Below, in pieces: positions 25,336 to 35,869 of a stretch of 64,000 nt of DNA (its first letter is position 1; each line of letters opens with the position of its first letter). The notes under the pieces were generated by a model. The model made no database searches and was not told the DNA's origin. It worked only from the letters and a program-made list of their open reading frames with translations. The translations under genes and the position numbers were made by a program. Origin of the DNA: Parvimonas micra (lineage in GTDB: Bacteria > Bacillota > Clostridia > Tissierellales > Peptoniphilaceae); assembly GCF_021300775.1 (NCBI RefSeq), contig NZ_JAJTJP010000001.1, positions 613,963 through 677,962 of the forward strand. Direction: 5' to 3'.

Positions 25336-27747
25336 CTATTTAACAACTATATTACAAATTTTACCAGGAACAAAAATTTCTTTTACGATAGTTTTTCCTT
25401 CTACAAACTTTTTAACACTTTCATTATTATATAGTTCTTCTTTAAAATCTTCAAATTTAGCATCTTTTGGAATCATCAAAGTAGCTCTAACTTTACCATT
25501 AATTTGAATTGGCATTTCAACTTCGTCATCTATTGTTTTTGCTTCATCATATTTTGGCCAAGTTTGTTCAAAGATATATCCTCCAAAATTCATTTCTTGC
25601 CATATTTCTTCTGTTATATGTGGAGAAACAGGATTTAATAAAATTAAGAATACTCTTAAATCTTCTCTAGAAATTTCTTTTGCTGAATAAAATTCATTAA
25701 TCAAAGTCATAAGAGCTGCTATTGCAGTATTGAATTTTAATGATTCAAAATCTTCTGAAACTTTTTTAATTGTCTTATGAATTGATTTTTCTAAAGATTT
25801 GGACATTTCTTCGGATGAATTTGTAATTTCTTGTAATTTCCAAACTCTATCTAAAAATTTTCTACAACCGTTAATTCCACCGTCAGACCAAGACGCACTT
25901 CTTTCAAAATCTCCTAAGAACATTTCATAACATCTCAACGCATCTGCCCCATATTTTTCAATCATTTCATCAGGATTTACAACATTCCCTCTTGATTTAG
26001 ACATTTTTTCTCCATTTTCTCCAAGAATCATTCCATGTGATGTTCTCTTTAAATATGGTTCTTTAGTATTTACTACACCTATATCATAAAGGAATTTATG
26101 CCAAAATCTTGAATACAACAAGTGCAATGTAGTATGTTCCATACCACCATTATACCAGTCAACTTGATTGAAATATTTTAAAGCATCCTTTCCAACAAGA
26201 TTTTCTTTATTATGTGGATCCATATATCTTAAATAATACCATGATGACCCTGCCCATTGTGGCATTGTATCAGTTTCTCTCTTTGCCTTTCCTCCACATT
26301 TAGGACAAGTACAATTTACGAATTCATCAATTTTTGAAAGTGGAGATTCTCCTGTTTCTGTAGGTTCAAATGATTCCAGTTCAGGAAGTCTTAAAGGAAG
26401 TTCTTCTTCAGGAATTGCAACCCAACCACATTTTTCACAATTTACTAGAGGTATAGGTTCTCCCCAATATCTTTGTCTAGAGAATACCCAATCACGAAGT
26501 TTAAAGTTCGTCTTTTTATTTCCAATACCAAGTTTTGATAGATATTCAAAAATCTTTTCTTTTGCTTCTTTAACTGAAAGCCCATTTAGAAAATCTGAAT
26601 TAACCATAATGCCACTATCAGTATCAGTATATGCTTTTTCTTGAACATTTTCTCCACCACTAACAACTTCAATTATTTCTAATCCAAATTTCTTGGCAAA
26701 ATCAAAATCTCTAGTATCATGAGCAGGTACTGCCATAATTGCTCCACTACCATAAGTCATTAGAACATAATCAGAAATAAACACAGGTATTTCTTTTTTT
26801 GTACAAGGATTAATTGCAGTTATTCCGTCAATCTTAACTCCTGTCTTATCTTTATTCATTTCAGTTCTTTCAAATTCTGATTTCTTTTGAACTTCTAAAA
26901 TGTAGTTTTCTATTTCTTCCTTATTTTTTATTCTATCTTCATATTTTTTAAGTAATGGATGCTCACATGATATAACCATATAAGTAGCACCAAAAATTGT
27001 ATCTGGTCTTGTAGTATATACTAAAATAGAATCATCAACATCTTTTATTGGGAATTTAATTTCCATACCATAACTTCTACCAATCCAATTGATTTGTTGT
27101 GTCTTAACTCTATCAATAAAATCAACTTCCTCAAGATCATCAATAAGTCTATCAGCATATTCAGTTATTTTAAGCATCCATTGGTTTTTAACTTTATGAA
27201 TAACTTCACTACCACATCTTTCACAACATCCACCAACAACTTCTTCATTTGATAAACCAACTTTACAAGAAGGACAGAAGTTTATTGGCATTTCCATTTT
27301 GTATGCTAGCCCTTTTTCAAACATCTTCATAAAAATCCATTGAGTCCATTTGTAATACTCTGGATCTGTTGTGTTTATTTCTCTATCCCAATCAAAAGAA
27401 AATCCAATACTCTTTAATTGTTTTTTAAAGTTAGCAATATTATTTTTTGTTACAACTTCTGGATGAATTTTATTTTTCATCGCATAATTTTCAGTAGGCA
27501 AGCCAAAAGCATCCCAACCCATTGTAAACAATACATTTTGTCCTTCAAGTCTTCTTTTTCTACTTACAACATCCATTGCAGTATATGGTCTTGGATGTCC
27601 TACATGAAGTCCTTGACCAGAAGGATATGGAAATTCAATTAAAGGATAAAATTTCTCTTTATCATTAATTTCACATTTAAAAGGCTTCTTTTCATCCCAA
27701 ATATCTTGCCATTTTTTTTCGATATTTTTTGGATCATAATTTTTCAT
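25336..27747 (-). CDS. leuS: Leucyl-tRNA synthetase
   Basis: 803 residues from ATG 27747 (GGAGG seven bases upstream); an in-frame start at 27765 lies on the terminator side of the T-box and would add six residues. Charges tRNA-Leu. HIGH motif as HVGH in [20 protein letters not shown] four-Cys zinc insert (CPSC...CERC) is followed by the CP1 editing domain with [13 protein letters not shown] second Cys cluster (CEKCGW...CPKCGG), MSKSRGN and the anticodon-binding and C-terminal domains complete the bacterial-type enzyme. Controlled by the T-box leader upstream. Confidence 0.97.
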   Translation of the reverse strand: MKNYDPKNIEKKWQDIWDEKKPFKCEINDKEKFYPLIEFPYPSGQGLHVGHPRPYTAMDVVSRKRRLEGQNVLFTMGWDAFGLPTENYAMKNKIHPEVVTKNNIANFKKQLKSIGFSFDWDREINTTDPEYYKWTQWIFMKMFEKGLAYKMEMPINFCPSCKVGLSNEEVVGGCCERCGSEVIHKVKNQWMLKITEYADRLIDDLEEVDFIDRVKTQQINWIGRSYGMEIKFPIKDVDDSILVYTTRPDTIFGATYMVISCEHPLLKKYEDRIKNKEEIENYILEVQKKSEFERTEMNKDKTGVKIDGITAINPCTKKEIPVFISDYVLMTYGSGAIMAVPAHDTRDFDFAKKFGLEIIEVVSGGENVQEKAYTDTDSGIMVNSDFLNGLSVKEAKEKIFEYLSKLGIGNKKTNFKLRDWVFSRQRYWGEPIPLVNCEKCGWVAIPEEELPLRLPELESFEPTETGESPLSKIDEFVNCTCPKCGGKAKRETDTMPQWAGSSWYYLRYMDPHNKENLVGKDALKYFNQVDWYNGGMEHTTLHLLYSRFWHKFLYDIGVVNTKEPYLKRTSHGMILGENGEKMSKSRGNVVNPDEMIEKYGADALRCYEMFLGDFERSASWSDGGINGCRKFLDRVWKLQEITNSSEEMSKSLEKSIHKTIKKVSEDFESLKFNTAIAALMTLINEFYSAKEISREDLRVFLILLNPVSPHITEEIWQEMNFGGYIFEQTWPKYDEAKTIDDEVEMPIQINGKVRATLMIPKDAKFEDFKEELYNNESVKKFVEGKTIVKEIFVPGKICNIVVK

Positions 27748-27765
27748 AACATTCCTCCATTCCAT

Positions 27766-27990
27766 AAAAAAACTTCCGCCTCACAAAGAGACGAAAGTTG
27801 AAATTTCCGTGGTACCACTCTAATTAGTATTAAACTCACTCTATGATTATAACGTAATCAACGGCATTTGCATTTTATGAACAAGTTCAATACTTCAAAA
27901 TATTATTTTCCACCAAACAATAACTCTCTAAAAATTTGAATATATTTACTACTTTCAATCAAAAATTTTCTAAATCTATAGTATAAATAT
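27766..27990 (-). promoter_or_regulatory. T-box leader of leuS
   Basis: The T-box AGAGTGGTACCACGGAA lies at 27805-27821 (minus). It is followed by a terminator hairpin CTTTCGTCTC-TTTG-TGAGGCGGAAG and a T run at 27766-27797. Upstream, a Stem I-like region contains GGTGGAAAA and a GAACTT segment whose CTT (27883-27885) is a candidate leucine specifier. Uncharged tRNA-Leu would stabilise the antiterminator and permit leuS transcription. Exact limits of Stem I are estimated. Confidence 0.9.
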
Positions 27991-28021
27991 TCTATCATAT
28001 CTTTTATTTTTTTTCAATACA

Positions 28022-29374
28022 TCAAAGTTTAAAATCAAAGTTTTCCCTTATAAATTTTTTGAAGAAAACATAATTTAAAAATCCCTTTACGAATGTACAA
28101 AAAGATATTACAACCCATATATATGTTATATCTAATTTTAAATATAAAACTAAATAAGCTAGCGGAATTCTCAGAGCATTTGAAAAAGTACTTATTATAG
28201 TAGGTGTTTTCGTGTTTTTTAGTCCATTAAACATACCAGAAAGTCCTATTTCAAGAGCTAAGAATATTTCTGAAAAAGCTAAAACTTTTAAATAGCTAAC
28301 TCCCATTCTAATTGTTTCTAAATCGTCTTTAATAAATAATCTAATTATAAAATCTGAAGAAACAAATAAAAAGACTGAACAAAAAACTCCAATCCATAAA
28401 ATTATTTTAAGTCCTTTTTTATAACCAGATTGAATATTTTCAAAATTTTTTGCCCCATAATTTTGAGCGATTAAAGCACATAAGGCAATGGAAAATCCTT
28501 CAACTGTCATCCAATTTATTGCTTCAATTTGTACAGCTACATTTTCTGCTGCAACAGCATTTTCTCCCCAGTTTGCAATAATTCTAAGTAATATAGTAGA
28601 AATGAAAGCAAATATACAAGATTTAAAAGCAGTTGGTACCCCAAGTCTTATAACCTCTTTAAATATTGCTTTACTAAAATTCTTAACTAAATTAAAGCCT
28701 TTTACTATCTTACCATCAAAAAAAGAAAATACTATAAAAATTATTGTAACTATCATTTGAGATAGAGTTGTTGCAATAGCAGCTCCACTTACACCGTATT
28801 TTGGTAATCCAAAATATCCATAAATTAATATTGGATCTAATACTATATTTATAATAAGCCCTGCTGAGTTTGCTATAAAAGGCACTTTACTATTTCCTGA
28901 ACCATTAAACACTCCAGAAAATAATGGATTTAAAAATGTAAAAGGCAGTCCCAATATTACAATATTTAAATAACTACTCGCTAGAGAATTTACCGTTTCA
29001 CTTTTTATATTAAAAAATCTAATTATATCAACTCCGAAAATATATAATAATATCCCAAAAGTTATTGACATAAATAGATTAATTACAACTGATGTATCAA
29101 TATATTTTCTAAATTGTTTATCATCTCTTGAACCTATACTATATGCTACACCTATTTCAATACCTGTTTTTGAAACTAGGACTAATGAATTAGCAAACCA
29201 CATAATAAACGAAACTATTCCAACACCTGCAATAGCTTCTGTTCCAAGCTTTCCAACCCAAAATGTATCCATCAAACTATAAGACATCTGAATAAAAGAA
29301 GTTGTCATTATTGGAAGTGAAAGCAATATTAAATTTCTATAGATCCTGTTATCTAATAAATTAATTTTTTTCAT
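28022..29374 (-). CDS. MATE-family multidrug/cation efflux protein
   Basis: 450 residues with about twelve hydrophobic segments in two matching halves. N-terminal LLSLPIMTTSFIQMSYSLMDTFWVGKLG and the second-half EVIRLGVPTAFKS are typical of MATE/NorM proteins, which export drugs or metabolites in exchange for Na+ or H+. Integral inner-membrane protein. The stop of hslO lies 9 bases upstream of its ATG, so hslO and this gene are probably co-transcribed. Substrate cannot be predicted. Confidence 0.9.
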   Translation of the reverse strand: MKKINLLDNRIYRNLILLSLPIMTTSFIQMSYSLMDTFWVGKLGTEAIAGVGIVSFIMWFANSLVLVSKTGIEIGVAYSIGSRDDKQFRKYIDTSVVINLFMSITFGILLYIFGVDIIRFFNIKSETVNSLASSYLNIVILGLPFTFLNPLFSGVFNGSGNSKVPFIANSAGLIINIVLDPILIYGYFGLPKYGVSGAAIATTLSQMIVTIIFIVFSFFDGKIVKGFNLVKNFSKAIFKEVIRLGVPTAFKSCIFAFISTILLRIIANWGENAVAAENVAVQIEAINWMTVEGFSIALCALIAQNYGAKNFENIQSGYKKGLKIILWIGVFCSVFLFVSSDFIIRLFIKDDLETIRMGVSYLKVLAFSEIFLALEIGLSGMFNGLKNTKTPTIISTFSNALRIPLAYLVLYLKLDITYIWVVISFCTFVKGFLNYVFFKKFIRENFDFKL

Positions 29375-29383
29375 TGTTTGTTC

Positions 29384-30268
29384 CTACAGTTTATTTAATA
29401 AATTTTTAATATGTTCAACACTTCTCTTGTACTTCTTATCACAGAAATTACAAGAAATTTCAATTTCTTTACCTTCTTCTATTATATCATTAAGCTCTTT
29501 CTTACCTAACCCTAATAACATATTATCAATCTTTTCATTACTACAATTACATTTATAATGAATAATTTTTTCTTCAATAATTCTAATATTAAATATTTTT
29601 AAAATAGAACAGATATACTCATAAAAACTCATATCATCAGTATTTGAAGATAAATAATTTTCTAATTCAACTTTAAACATATCTGAATATATTTTAAATT
29701 GAGATAAATCTTTTTCTGTATAATTAGGTAAAAGTTCCATCATAAAACCAAATGAAAAATACTTATCTTCAACTTTTTTTACCTGTAAATCAATTGATGT
29801 TACAGTTTGGTTTGAAGCACTGAAATAATTACTAAAATTTTCACTAATATCAGAAGAAATTATACTTGTTTGTCCAATATATGGTGCTTTAAGACCTAAA
29901 TCTTTAATTAAAACAAGTATTCCGTTATCCCCTATAAAATCTTTTGAAGATTTTCCCTTTTCATATATTTTATCGTATTTACTTATATTTTTATTTTCTA
30001 AATATCCTGTTATAAATGAGTTATTATATAATTTTGAAATTATAAGACCGCATTCTCCATTTGTCTTTAACTTCAAGTCAATAGAATCAGTATAATTTTT
30101 CAAGTCGGAATAAAGTAACGTATTCATCGTTAAAACTTTTCCCATTTCAATATTTGCACTAACAGAACTATTTTGTAATTTTTCAAAGTCTTCAACTAAA
30201 TCATCAGTAAAAGCAAAGAAAAATCTCATTGAATTATGTTCGTCAATACATCTCAATATTTTAGCCAT
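29384..30268 (-). CDS. hslO: Redox-regulated chaperone Hsp33
   Basis: 294 residues. Binds unfolding proteins under oxidative stress once its zinc switch is oxidised. The C-terminal zinc centre is intact: C-x-C in YKCNCSNEKI and C-x-x-C in ISCNFCDKKY, about 30 residues apart. The N-terminal domain has SSVSANIEMGKVLTM and GECGLIISK, where family members read GPLG..., plus a GYLEN segment. Directly upstream of the MATE gene. Confidence 0.93.
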   Translation of the reverse strand: MAKILRCIDEHNSMRFFFAFTDDLVEDFEKLQNSSVSANIEMGKVLTMNTLLYSDLKNYTDSIDLKLKTNGECGLIISKLYNNSFITGYLENKNISKYDKIYEKGKSSKDFIGDNGILVLIKDLGLKAPYIGQTSIISSDISENFSNYFSASNQTVTSIDLQVKKVEDKYFSFGFMMELLPNYTEKDLSQFKIYSDMFKVELENYLSSNTDDMSFYEYICSILKIFNIRIIEEKIIHYKCNCSNEKIDNMLLGLGKKELNDIIEEGKEIEISCNFCDKKYKRSVEHIKNLLNKL

Positions 30269-30336
30269 AAAATCTCCTTAATATCAATTTCATATAAAAA
30301 TTATATACTAAAACTTTAAAGAAATCAATTGAAAAA

Positions 30337-30903
30337 TTAATATATTTTCCCGTATTTTTTCTTCGCAATTTCAGTATATTTTTTAATGAATTCTCCTTTT
30401 GATTCTGTATAAGCATCTCGATTATGTTCAAATTTTTCCCATAGAGATAATTTAAGTTTTTCATACTCTTTTGCAATTTCAGAATTCTCAAATAAATAAT
30501 CTCTAAAATACAATTCATCATTGTCTCCGACTAATCTTATATGTAAATGAAATACTTTTTTAGCAAATCCTTTTTCAGTATATCCTTTATTCATAGAAAT
30601 TCTCTTTTCATCTTCACTCATACAAAGCCAATTATTTTTTAATAATATATCCTTTACAAATTGAAAATCTTCATTATTCTTAATCTCTAAAAGAATATCC
30701 ACAATATTCTTTGCCCATATTGTAGGAATATATGTACTTCCTATATGTGAAATTCTGTAAATTTTTTCATTTGGAATTAATAATAAAATATTTGCTTTTT
30801 CATCTTTATACCAAGTTTTCCATTCATCATTATGTTCAACTAGAAATATTGGAAAAATTTCCCACAATTCCTCTAAACTCATCTCATATAATTTTTTACT
30901 CAT
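30337..30903 (-). CDS. GrpB family (UPF0157) nucleotidyltransferase-like protein
   Basis: 188 residues. HIGSTYIPTIWAKNIVDILLEI is the family's GS-T-iP---AK-iiDi- block (usual G-S...D-x-D core, here D-I-L). RKVFHLHIR-type and LYFRDYLF segments follow, as in GrpB/dephospho-CoA-kinase-fusion domains. A Glu/Lys-rich C-terminal helix ends KKYGKIY. The function of the family is unknown; it has the nucleotidyltransferase fold. Start ATG 30903. Single gene between the CSP terminator and hslO. Confidence 0.8.
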   Translation of the reverse strand: MSKKLYEMSLEELWEIFPIFLVEHNDEWKTWYKDEKANILLLIPNEKIYRISHIGSTYIPTIWAKNIVDILLEIKNNEDFQFVKDILLKNNWLCMSEDEKRISMNKGYTEKGFAKKVFHLHIRLVGDNDELYFRDYLFENSEIAKEYEKLKLSLWEKFEHNRDAYTESKGEFIKKYTEIAKKKYGKIY

Positions 30904-30926
30904 AAAATATCCTTTTAAATAAATTT

Positions 30927-30955
30927 AAAAAATCTCCTAAATAGGAGATTTTACT
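30927..30955 (-). terminator. Terminator of the cold-shock gene
   Basis: AAATCTCCT-ATTT-AGGAGATTTTTT on minus, about 70 bases past the csp stop. Confidence 0.8.
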
Positions 30956-31022
30956 TCTTGATTAATATTAATATCACAACATACTTGTATGCTGAAATAG
31001 ATTTTTTATTAAAAAAACAATC

Positions 31023-31223
31023 TTATAACTTAACAACACCAGAAGCTTGAGGACCTTTAGCGCCTTCTACTATTTCAAATTCGACAGCTTGTCCTTCTTC
31101 TAAAGTTCTAAATTCACCAGTTTCTTCTAATGCTGAAAAATGTACGAATACATCTTCTCCATTTTCAGTTGAAATAAATCCAAATCCTTTAGCCGCATTG
31201 AACCATTTTACAGTTCCTTTCAT
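31023..31223 (-). CDS. Cold-shock protein (CspA family)
   Basis: 66 residues from ATG 31223, giving the family start [17 protein letters not shown]; a longer frame to 31262 would only translate the leader. OB-fold single-strand RNA/DNA binder with RNP1 (KGFGFI) and RNP2 (VFVHFSA) complete, and the usual C-terminal [10 protein letters not shown]. Acts as an RNA chaperone. Its own promoter and terminator make it monocistronic. Confidence 0.95.
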   Translation of the reverse strand: MKGTVKWFNAAKGFGFISTENGEDVFVHFSALEETGEFRTLEEGQAVEFEIVEGAKGPQASGVVKL

Positions 31224-31279
31224 ATCCTTTAAATCCTCCATTACTATAGGAAATTGTAGCAAAAAATTACTACCTTCAT

Positions 31280-31308
31280 ACTATAACACAATTAAACGAA
31301 TAAATCAA
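31280..31308 (-). promoter_or_regulatory. Promoter of the cold-shock gene
   Basis: Minus TTGATT (31303-31308), 17 bases, TATAGT (31280-31285), giving a leader of about 50 bases, short for a csp gene. Confidence 0.6.
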
Positions 31309-31314
31309 GTATTT

Positions 31315-31926
31315 TTATTCATCTTCTAACATGCTTAACTGATTTTCCATTTGTTTTCTGATTTTTTCTTTTTCATAATAGCATTTTCTGCACAGAGGTT
31401 CATAGCTTTCAGCAGCTCCAAGTTTTATTCTCTCATCGTCATGAGTTTTTCTGTAACTAACCCATGCATCAACTCCACAATTAGCGCATACAGCATGATG
31501 TTTATATAGATAATCTGCTCTTGGCATTAATTCCTTTACTAATTCAAAAGGATCTGCTTTAAAGTCCATATCTAATCCAGCAAGTACAACTGTAAACTCA
31601 TTTTCTAAGAATAAATTTAAAGTTTCAACAATTTTGCTTATATCGCCTTTTATAAATTGTACTTCATCTATTCCTATTATACTTGCTGTACTAGTTTTCA
31701 TATATTCAATTATATCATCAATACTTTCAACTGGAATTGCTCTCATTTTATTATTATCATGAGTAACTATCTCTTTTTCTGCATATCTATTATCAAATTT
31801 AGGTTTGAAAACAACTGTTTCATATTTTGCAATTTCAAATCTATTTAAGTCCTTCCACAAACTTGAAGTCTTTCCAGAGAACATACTCCCAGTATGTAAA
31901 ATTAATTTGCCTTTATATTGATGCAT
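31315..31926 (-). CDS. tdk: Thymidine kinase
   Basis: 203 residues, type II thymidine kinase. P-loop GSMFSGKTSSL at about residues 13-23, IGIDEVQFIKG (Walker B), the lasso with four zinc Cys (CANC and CRKC) and the substrate loop around AWVSYRKT. Salvages thymidine to dTMP with ATP. Two bases after the cyclophilin gene's stop, so it ends a long minus-strand block running from purA. Confidence 0.96.
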   Translation of the reverse strand: MHQYKGKLILHTGSMFSGKTSSLWKDLNRFEIAKYETVVFKPKFDNRYAEKEIVTHDNNKMRAIPVESIDDIIEYMKTSTASIIGIDEVQFIKGDISKIVETLNLFLENEFTVVLAGLDMDFKADPFELVKELMPRADYLYKHHAVCANCGVDAWVSYRKTHDDERIKLGAAESYEPLCRKCYYEKEKIRKQMENQLSMLEDE

Positions 31927-31928
31927 GA

Positions 31929-32528
31929 TTAACCCTCAAATACTTTTTCTTCAATTGATAAAATTACCTTATCTTCTATTGGTTTATCATCTTTTGAACA
32001 ATAAGTATTTGCTATTTCATCAACTACTTCCATTCCTTTAAACACTTGTCCAAAAACTGAATGTTTAAAATCTAACCAGAAAGCTCCTCCAAGTTTTTCG
32101 TAAGTATCAACAACTTCATCAGGATATATTTTTTTATCTGAATTTTTTAAGTGATTAATATGGTCATCAGAAACTTTACTATTTTGTACAATAAAAAATT
32201 GACTACCATTTGTATTAGGACCAGAATTTGCCATTGATAATGCACCTCTGTAATGTCTAAAATCACCATCAAATTCATCTTCAAATTCTTTTCCCCAGAT
32301 ACTTTCTCCTCCCATACCTGTTCCTTCTGGATCTCCACCTTGAATCATAAAATCTTTTATTACTCTGTGGAAAGTAACTCCATTATAATATCCTTTTTTA
32401 GCTAAAGTTATAAAATTTTCACAAGTTTTTGGAGCAATTTCATTAAATAATCTTAAATAAATATCTCCTACATTTGTTTTCATTATATAAACTTTTTCAC
32501 CAACTTTAGGCATTTCTAATTGTTTCAT
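31929..32528 (-). CDS. Cyclophilin-type peptidyl-prolyl isomerase
   Basis: 199 residues, no signal peptide, thus cytoplasmic. Active-site segment [25 protein letters not shown] is complete (Arg, Phe, Met, Gln), as is GSQFFIV. An insertion of about 25 residues between GSQFFIV and the [14 protein letters not shown] block is common in small clostridial cyclophilins. Start ATG 32528 overlaps the acetyltransferase end by 23 bases. Confidence 0.92.
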   Translation of the reverse strand: MKQLEMPKVGEKVYIMKTNVGDIYLRLFNEIAPKTCENFITLAKKGYYNGVTFHRVIKDFMIQGGDPEGTGMGGESIWGKEFEDEFDGDFRHYRGALSMANSGPNTNGSQFFIVQNSKVSDDHINHLKNSDKKIYPDEVVDTYEKLGGAFWLDFKHSVFGQVFKGMEVVDEIANTYCSKDDKPIEDKVILSIEEKVFEG

Positions 32529-33051
32529 ATTCTTTTTCTCCTTTTAAATAATTTTTTCTTAAAATTGCTCTATATACTAAGGTTATATATCTTCCTTTTA
32601 AAAATTCTACATCTTCAAAGATACCCTCTATTTCAAGTCCACATTTTTCCATAACTTTTCCTGAAGCTAAATTTTCTCTAATATGTGTTGCGCTTACTCT
32701 ATTAACTTTTAAGGTATTAAAAGCATAACCAAGCATAAAATTTAAAGTTTCCGTCATATAACCTTTGTTCCAAAATTTTTTATTTAAAACATATCCAAAA
32801 GATAAGGCATTGTTTTTTATATCCGCTTTAAATTCAAAAGAACCGATACATTTATTTGAAATTTTTTCAACTATTGCAAAACAATATTTATTTTTCATAA
32901 AATAATCTGTAATTACTTTTTCAGTTTCCAAAATATTTTTGTGTTTATCCCAAGTAACGAATTTACAAGTTTCATCATCACTTCCAAACTCAAAAACATC
33001 ATCTATATCATCTAAACTGAATTTTCTAAAAATTAATCTTTCGCTTTGCAT
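32506..33051 (-). CDS. GNAT acetyltransferase (RimJ/RimL-like)
   Basis: 181 residues. [13 protein letters not shown] at the start, [23 protein letters not shown] (acetyl-CoA pyrophosphate loop) and [25 protein letters not shown] are the familiar signs of the RimJ/RimL protein-N-acetyltransferase group. The target is unknown; protein N-termini or an aminoglycoside-like small molecule are both possible. Overlaps rluD by 19 bases upstream and the cyclophilin gene downstream. Confidence 0.88.
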   Translation of the reverse strand: MQSERLIFRKFSLDDIDDVFEFGSDDETCKFVTWDKHKNILETEKVITDYFMKNKYCFAIVEKISNKCIGSFEFKADIKNNALSFGYVLNKKFWNKGYMTETLNFMLGYAFNTLKVNRVSATHIRENLASGKVMEKCGLEIEGIFEDVEFLKGRYITLVYRAILRKNYLKGEKEYETIRNA

Positions 33052-33965
33052 AATAACTCCTTGTTAAATTCCAATCCTGTTTTATTTAAAATACTAAAAA
33101 AATATTCATCCGGTAAAACAGTAAAACTTAAGTTTTCCTTTGTAATTGGATGTGAAAACTCAAGATAATATGAGTGTAACATCTGTCCATTAGCTTTTAT
33201 CTTTTCGTTTTTATTACCATATGTGTCATCACCTACAATAGGATGATTTAGACTACTAAAATGAACTCTTATTTGATGAGTTCTACCTGTATGAAGAGTT
33301 ACATCAACTAATGAATACTTTAAATTTGAAGTTAAAATATTATATTCTGTAAGTGCTTCTTTTCCGGACTTACTTTTAACACTCATTTTTTTTCTGTCTT
33401 TTTCATCCCTACCAATAGGCTTATCTATGAAACCAGATTCTTTCGAAAAACTTCCATTACAAATTGCTAAATATTTTTTACTTATATCTCTTTTAGAAAA
33501 CATATCAACTAATTTTAAATGTGTTTCATCATCCTTTGCACAAATAATAAGGCCTGTTGTATCTTTATCAAGTCTGTGAACAATCCCGGGTCTTTCGGAG
33601 TTGATCATTGATAATTTACAATGGTTTAAAAGTGCATTTACTAAAGTATGATCTTCATTTCCTACAGCAGGATGCACAACCATATTTCTAGGCTTATTTA
33701 TAATTATAATATAATCATCTTCATATACAATATCCAAGTCTATTTCTTCAGCAACTAATTTAATTTCTTTTTTTTCAGGAATTGAGACTGAAATTTCATC
33801 CCCTATATCCAAAATAATATTAGGCTTTATATTCTTTCCATTTACAAAAACAAATTTCTCTTTTATCAATTTTTGAATTGAAGTTCTAGATAAATTAGAA
33901 ATTTTTTCCGATAAAAAAATATCACATCTGACTTTCTTATCACAAATATAATTCAATTCTGTCAA
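33033..33965 (-). CDS. rluD: 23S rRNA pseudouridine synthase, RluD family
   Basis: 310 residues from a TTG start (33965) with GGAGAG eight bases upstream. N-terminal S4 RNA-binding domain (RTSIQKLIKEKFVFVNGK...). The catalytic domain has HRLDKDTTGLIICAKDD with the catalytic Asp, and LHTGRTHQIRVHFSSLNHPIVGD. Makes pseudouridines in 23S rRNA; family members differ in sites (1911/1915/1917 for RluD). Next to lspA, as in many Firmicutes (ylyB), although ung is placed between them here. Confidence 0.92.
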   Translation of the reverse strand: MTELNYICDKKVRCDIFLSEKISNLSRTSIQKLIKEKFVFVNGKNIKPNIILDIGDEISVSIPEKKEIKLVAEEIDLDIVYEDDYIIIINKPRNMVVHPAVGNEDHTLVNALLNHCKLSMINSERPGIVHRLDKDTTGLIICAKDDETHLKLVDMFSKRDISKKYLAICNGSFSKESGFIDKPIGRDEKDRKKMSVKSKSGKEALTEYNILTSNLKYSLVDVTLHTGRTHQIRVHFSSLNHPIVGDDTYGNKNEKIKANGQMLHSYYLEFSHPITKENLSFTVLPDEYFFSILNKTGLEFNKELLCKAKD

Positions 33966-33968
33966 AAA

Positions 33969-34634
33969 CTACACTCTCCAATCTATTGGTTTAACTCCTC
34001 TACTAATCAAAAAATTATTCGCTTTAGAAAATGGCTTACTTCCAAAAAATCCTCGATGAGCAGAAAAAGGAGACGGATGCGGACTTGTAATAATAAAGTT
34101 ATTTTCATTACTTTTTATTAAACTGCTTTTTGATATAGCAAAACTTCCCCATAATATAAAAACTTTTGGATAATCAAAATTTGAAATTATCTCAATAACT
34201 CTATCGGTAAAAATTTGCCAACCAATATCCTTATGAGAATTAGGCTTTGCTTGTTCTACAGTGAGTGTAGCATTTAAAAGAAAAACGCCTTGTTCTACCC
34301 AAGCAGTTAAATCTCCATGCTTTGCTGGAATAATACCTAAATCTGAATTTAATTCAATGTAAATATTCCTAAGTGAAGGTGGAATTTTTTCTCCTTTATT
34401 TACAGAAAAACTCATTCCATTTGCTTGATTTACACCATGATATGGATCTTGTCCTAAAATAATAACTTTAACATCTTTAGGTGCTATTTTATCAAAAATT
34501 TTAAAAACAGCTTCATTAGGTGGAAAAATAGTTTTATGTTTATATTCTTCATCTAAAAATTTTTTCATTCTAATGAAATAATCTTTATTAAATTCATCTT
34601 TTAAATATTCGTTCCAAGCAGTATAATTTGACAT
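33969..34634 (-). CDS. ung: Uracil-DNA glycosylase
   Basis: 221 residues, family 1. Catalytic GQDPYHGVNQANGMSFSV with Asp and His. The GSFAISK segment and the HPSPFSAHRGFFGS loop carry the second catalytic His. Removes uracil from DNA in base excision repair. Two bases separate it from lspA and three from rluD, so all are one transcript. Confidence 0.97.
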   Translation of the reverse strand: MSNYTAWNEYLKDEFNKDYFIRMKKFLDEEYKHKTIFPPNEAVFKIFDKIAPKDVKVIILGQDPYHGVNQANGMSFSVNKGEKIPPSLRNIYIELNSDLGIIPAKHGDLTAWVEQGVFLLNATLTVEQAKPNSHKDIGWQIFTDRVIEIISNFDYPKVFILWGSFAISKSSLIKSNENNFIITSPHPSPFSAHRGFFGSKPFSKANNFLISRGVKPIDWRV

Positions 34635-34636
34635 TT

Positions 34637-35089
34637 TTAGTTCTCCTTCTTAGTAAACGAAACTACTATTAGTAGAAAACAAGCTACACATATATAAATA
34701 TCTGCAAAATTAAAAACTGGAAAATCATATAGTCCACCGAATTTTGTGTGTATAAAATCTACAACAAATGAATATCTAATTCTATCAATACAATTTCCTA
34801 ATGCACCACAAGCTATTAAAGTATATAATATTTGCTCTACTTTTGAGATTTTATCCTTATTTTTATAAATATAAAGTAAAATTCCAAAAAATGCTACTAA
34901 AGAAATTATAATAAATAAGAATTTATATCCTCTAAAACTACCAAAAGCTACTCCAGTATTCTCTACATAAGTAAATTCTAACCAATCCTTAATTATTACT
35001 ACTGAATCTACACCTTTTAATTTTGTTATTGTAATGTATTTTGTAAACTGATCTAAAACTAGACCAATAACTAAAATTGCATAAATCAT
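34637..35089 (-). CDS. lspA: Lipoprotein signal peptidase (SPase II)
   Basis: 150 residues, four membrane segments. Conserved boxes: DQFTKY near residue 14, NTGVAFG, NCIDRIRYSFVVDFI and FNFADIYI, the last two carrying the two catalytic Asp. Cleaves lipidated prolipoproteins, which would include the zinc lipoproteins at the left end of the window. Overlaps the S4-protein gene by four bases. Confidence 0.96.
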   Translation of the reverse strand: MIYAILVIGLVLDQFTKYITITKLKGVDSVVIIKDWLEFTYVENTGVAFGSFRGYKFLFIIISLVAFFGILLYIYKNKDKISKVEQILYTLIACGALGNCIDRIRYSFVVDFIHTKFGGLYDFPVFNFADIYICVACFLLIVVSFTKKEN

Positions 35090-35865
35090 ATAGAATACCT
35101 CTTAATGTTGACCACATATTTATTCTTTTTTGTTAAACCACCAAGACTATCAACTTTAAACTTACCTTCTTTTCTGATAGAAATAATATCATTCTCATTT
35201 ATCTTCTTATCAAAGTCTTTACATTCATCGTAATTCAAATTAACATTTCCAGACTTTATAAATTTTTGAGCAATTTCTCTTGAAGTTCTTGCAAGTTCTT
35301 TTACAAAACAATCTAATCTTAAACTAGAAACAATTATTCTTTCATCTTCAAATTTTCTAAAATTTGAAGGAATAAAATTCACATTTAAAATCTCTAATTT
35401 TAAATCTTGTCCTGCAAATCTTAAGCCATTAGAAAACAAAAAGGTTCCTATTGGTTTTAAACAGTAAATATACCAATAGTCGTTAACTTTTATAATTTCT
35501 CCTACTTTTTCACGATTTATCCCCAAGTGTGTAATACTTCCTAAGATATTTCTATGTTCAATACCAGAAATATCTTTAAATCTTAAAGTTTCTAAATACT
35601 CACTTAAAGAATAATTATCTCTATAAAAAATCAAAAACTTTCTCTCATAATCATCATCAGAAAATATTATATCAAAATCTAAATCAATATTTGCCAAAAT
35701 TCTCTTAACATATTTAAACTCCAAAGGAGTAAAAAAATTAGAGACAAAAATATCTTTATAATTTTTTTCCATAGAAACAAGACCATCTAAAAATTTATTG
35801 ATGGTCTTTTTTACTTCTATATTATTAATATTATCTAAGATTTTTAATTTATCAAATGACTTCAT
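35086..35865 (-). CDS. YlmH-type S4 RNA-binding protein
   Basis: 259 residues. The C-terminal S4 domain (about 180-255) includes RLDCFVKELARTSREIAQKFIKSGNVNLNY; an N-terminal alpha/beta domain has FFTPLEFKYVKRIL and LGSITHLGINREKVGEI. Orthologues are part of the ylm cell-division cluster, and YlmH/RqcP has been linked to ribosome-associated quality control. Between sepF and lspA here, its usual place. Confidence 0.9.
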   Translation of the reverse strand: MKSFDKLKILDNINNIEVKKTINKFLDGLVSMEKNYKDIFVSNFFTPLEFKYVKRILANIDLDFDIIFSDDDYERKFLIFYRDNYSLSEYLETLRFKDISGIEHRNILGSITHLGINREKVGEIIKVNDYWYIYCLKPIGTFLFSNGLRFAGQDLKLEILNVNFIPSNFRKFEDERIIVSSLRLDCFVKELARTSREIAQKFIKSGNVNLNYDECKDFDKKINENDIISIRKEGKFKVDSLGGLTKKNKYVVNIKRYSI

Positions 35866-35869
35866 TTAA

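Noticed and set aside
30261..30521. 86-codon frame on minus overlapping the GrpB gene
   Set aside because: It lies almost wholly inside the GrpB-family gene in another frame, has no family resemblance and is AT-driven.
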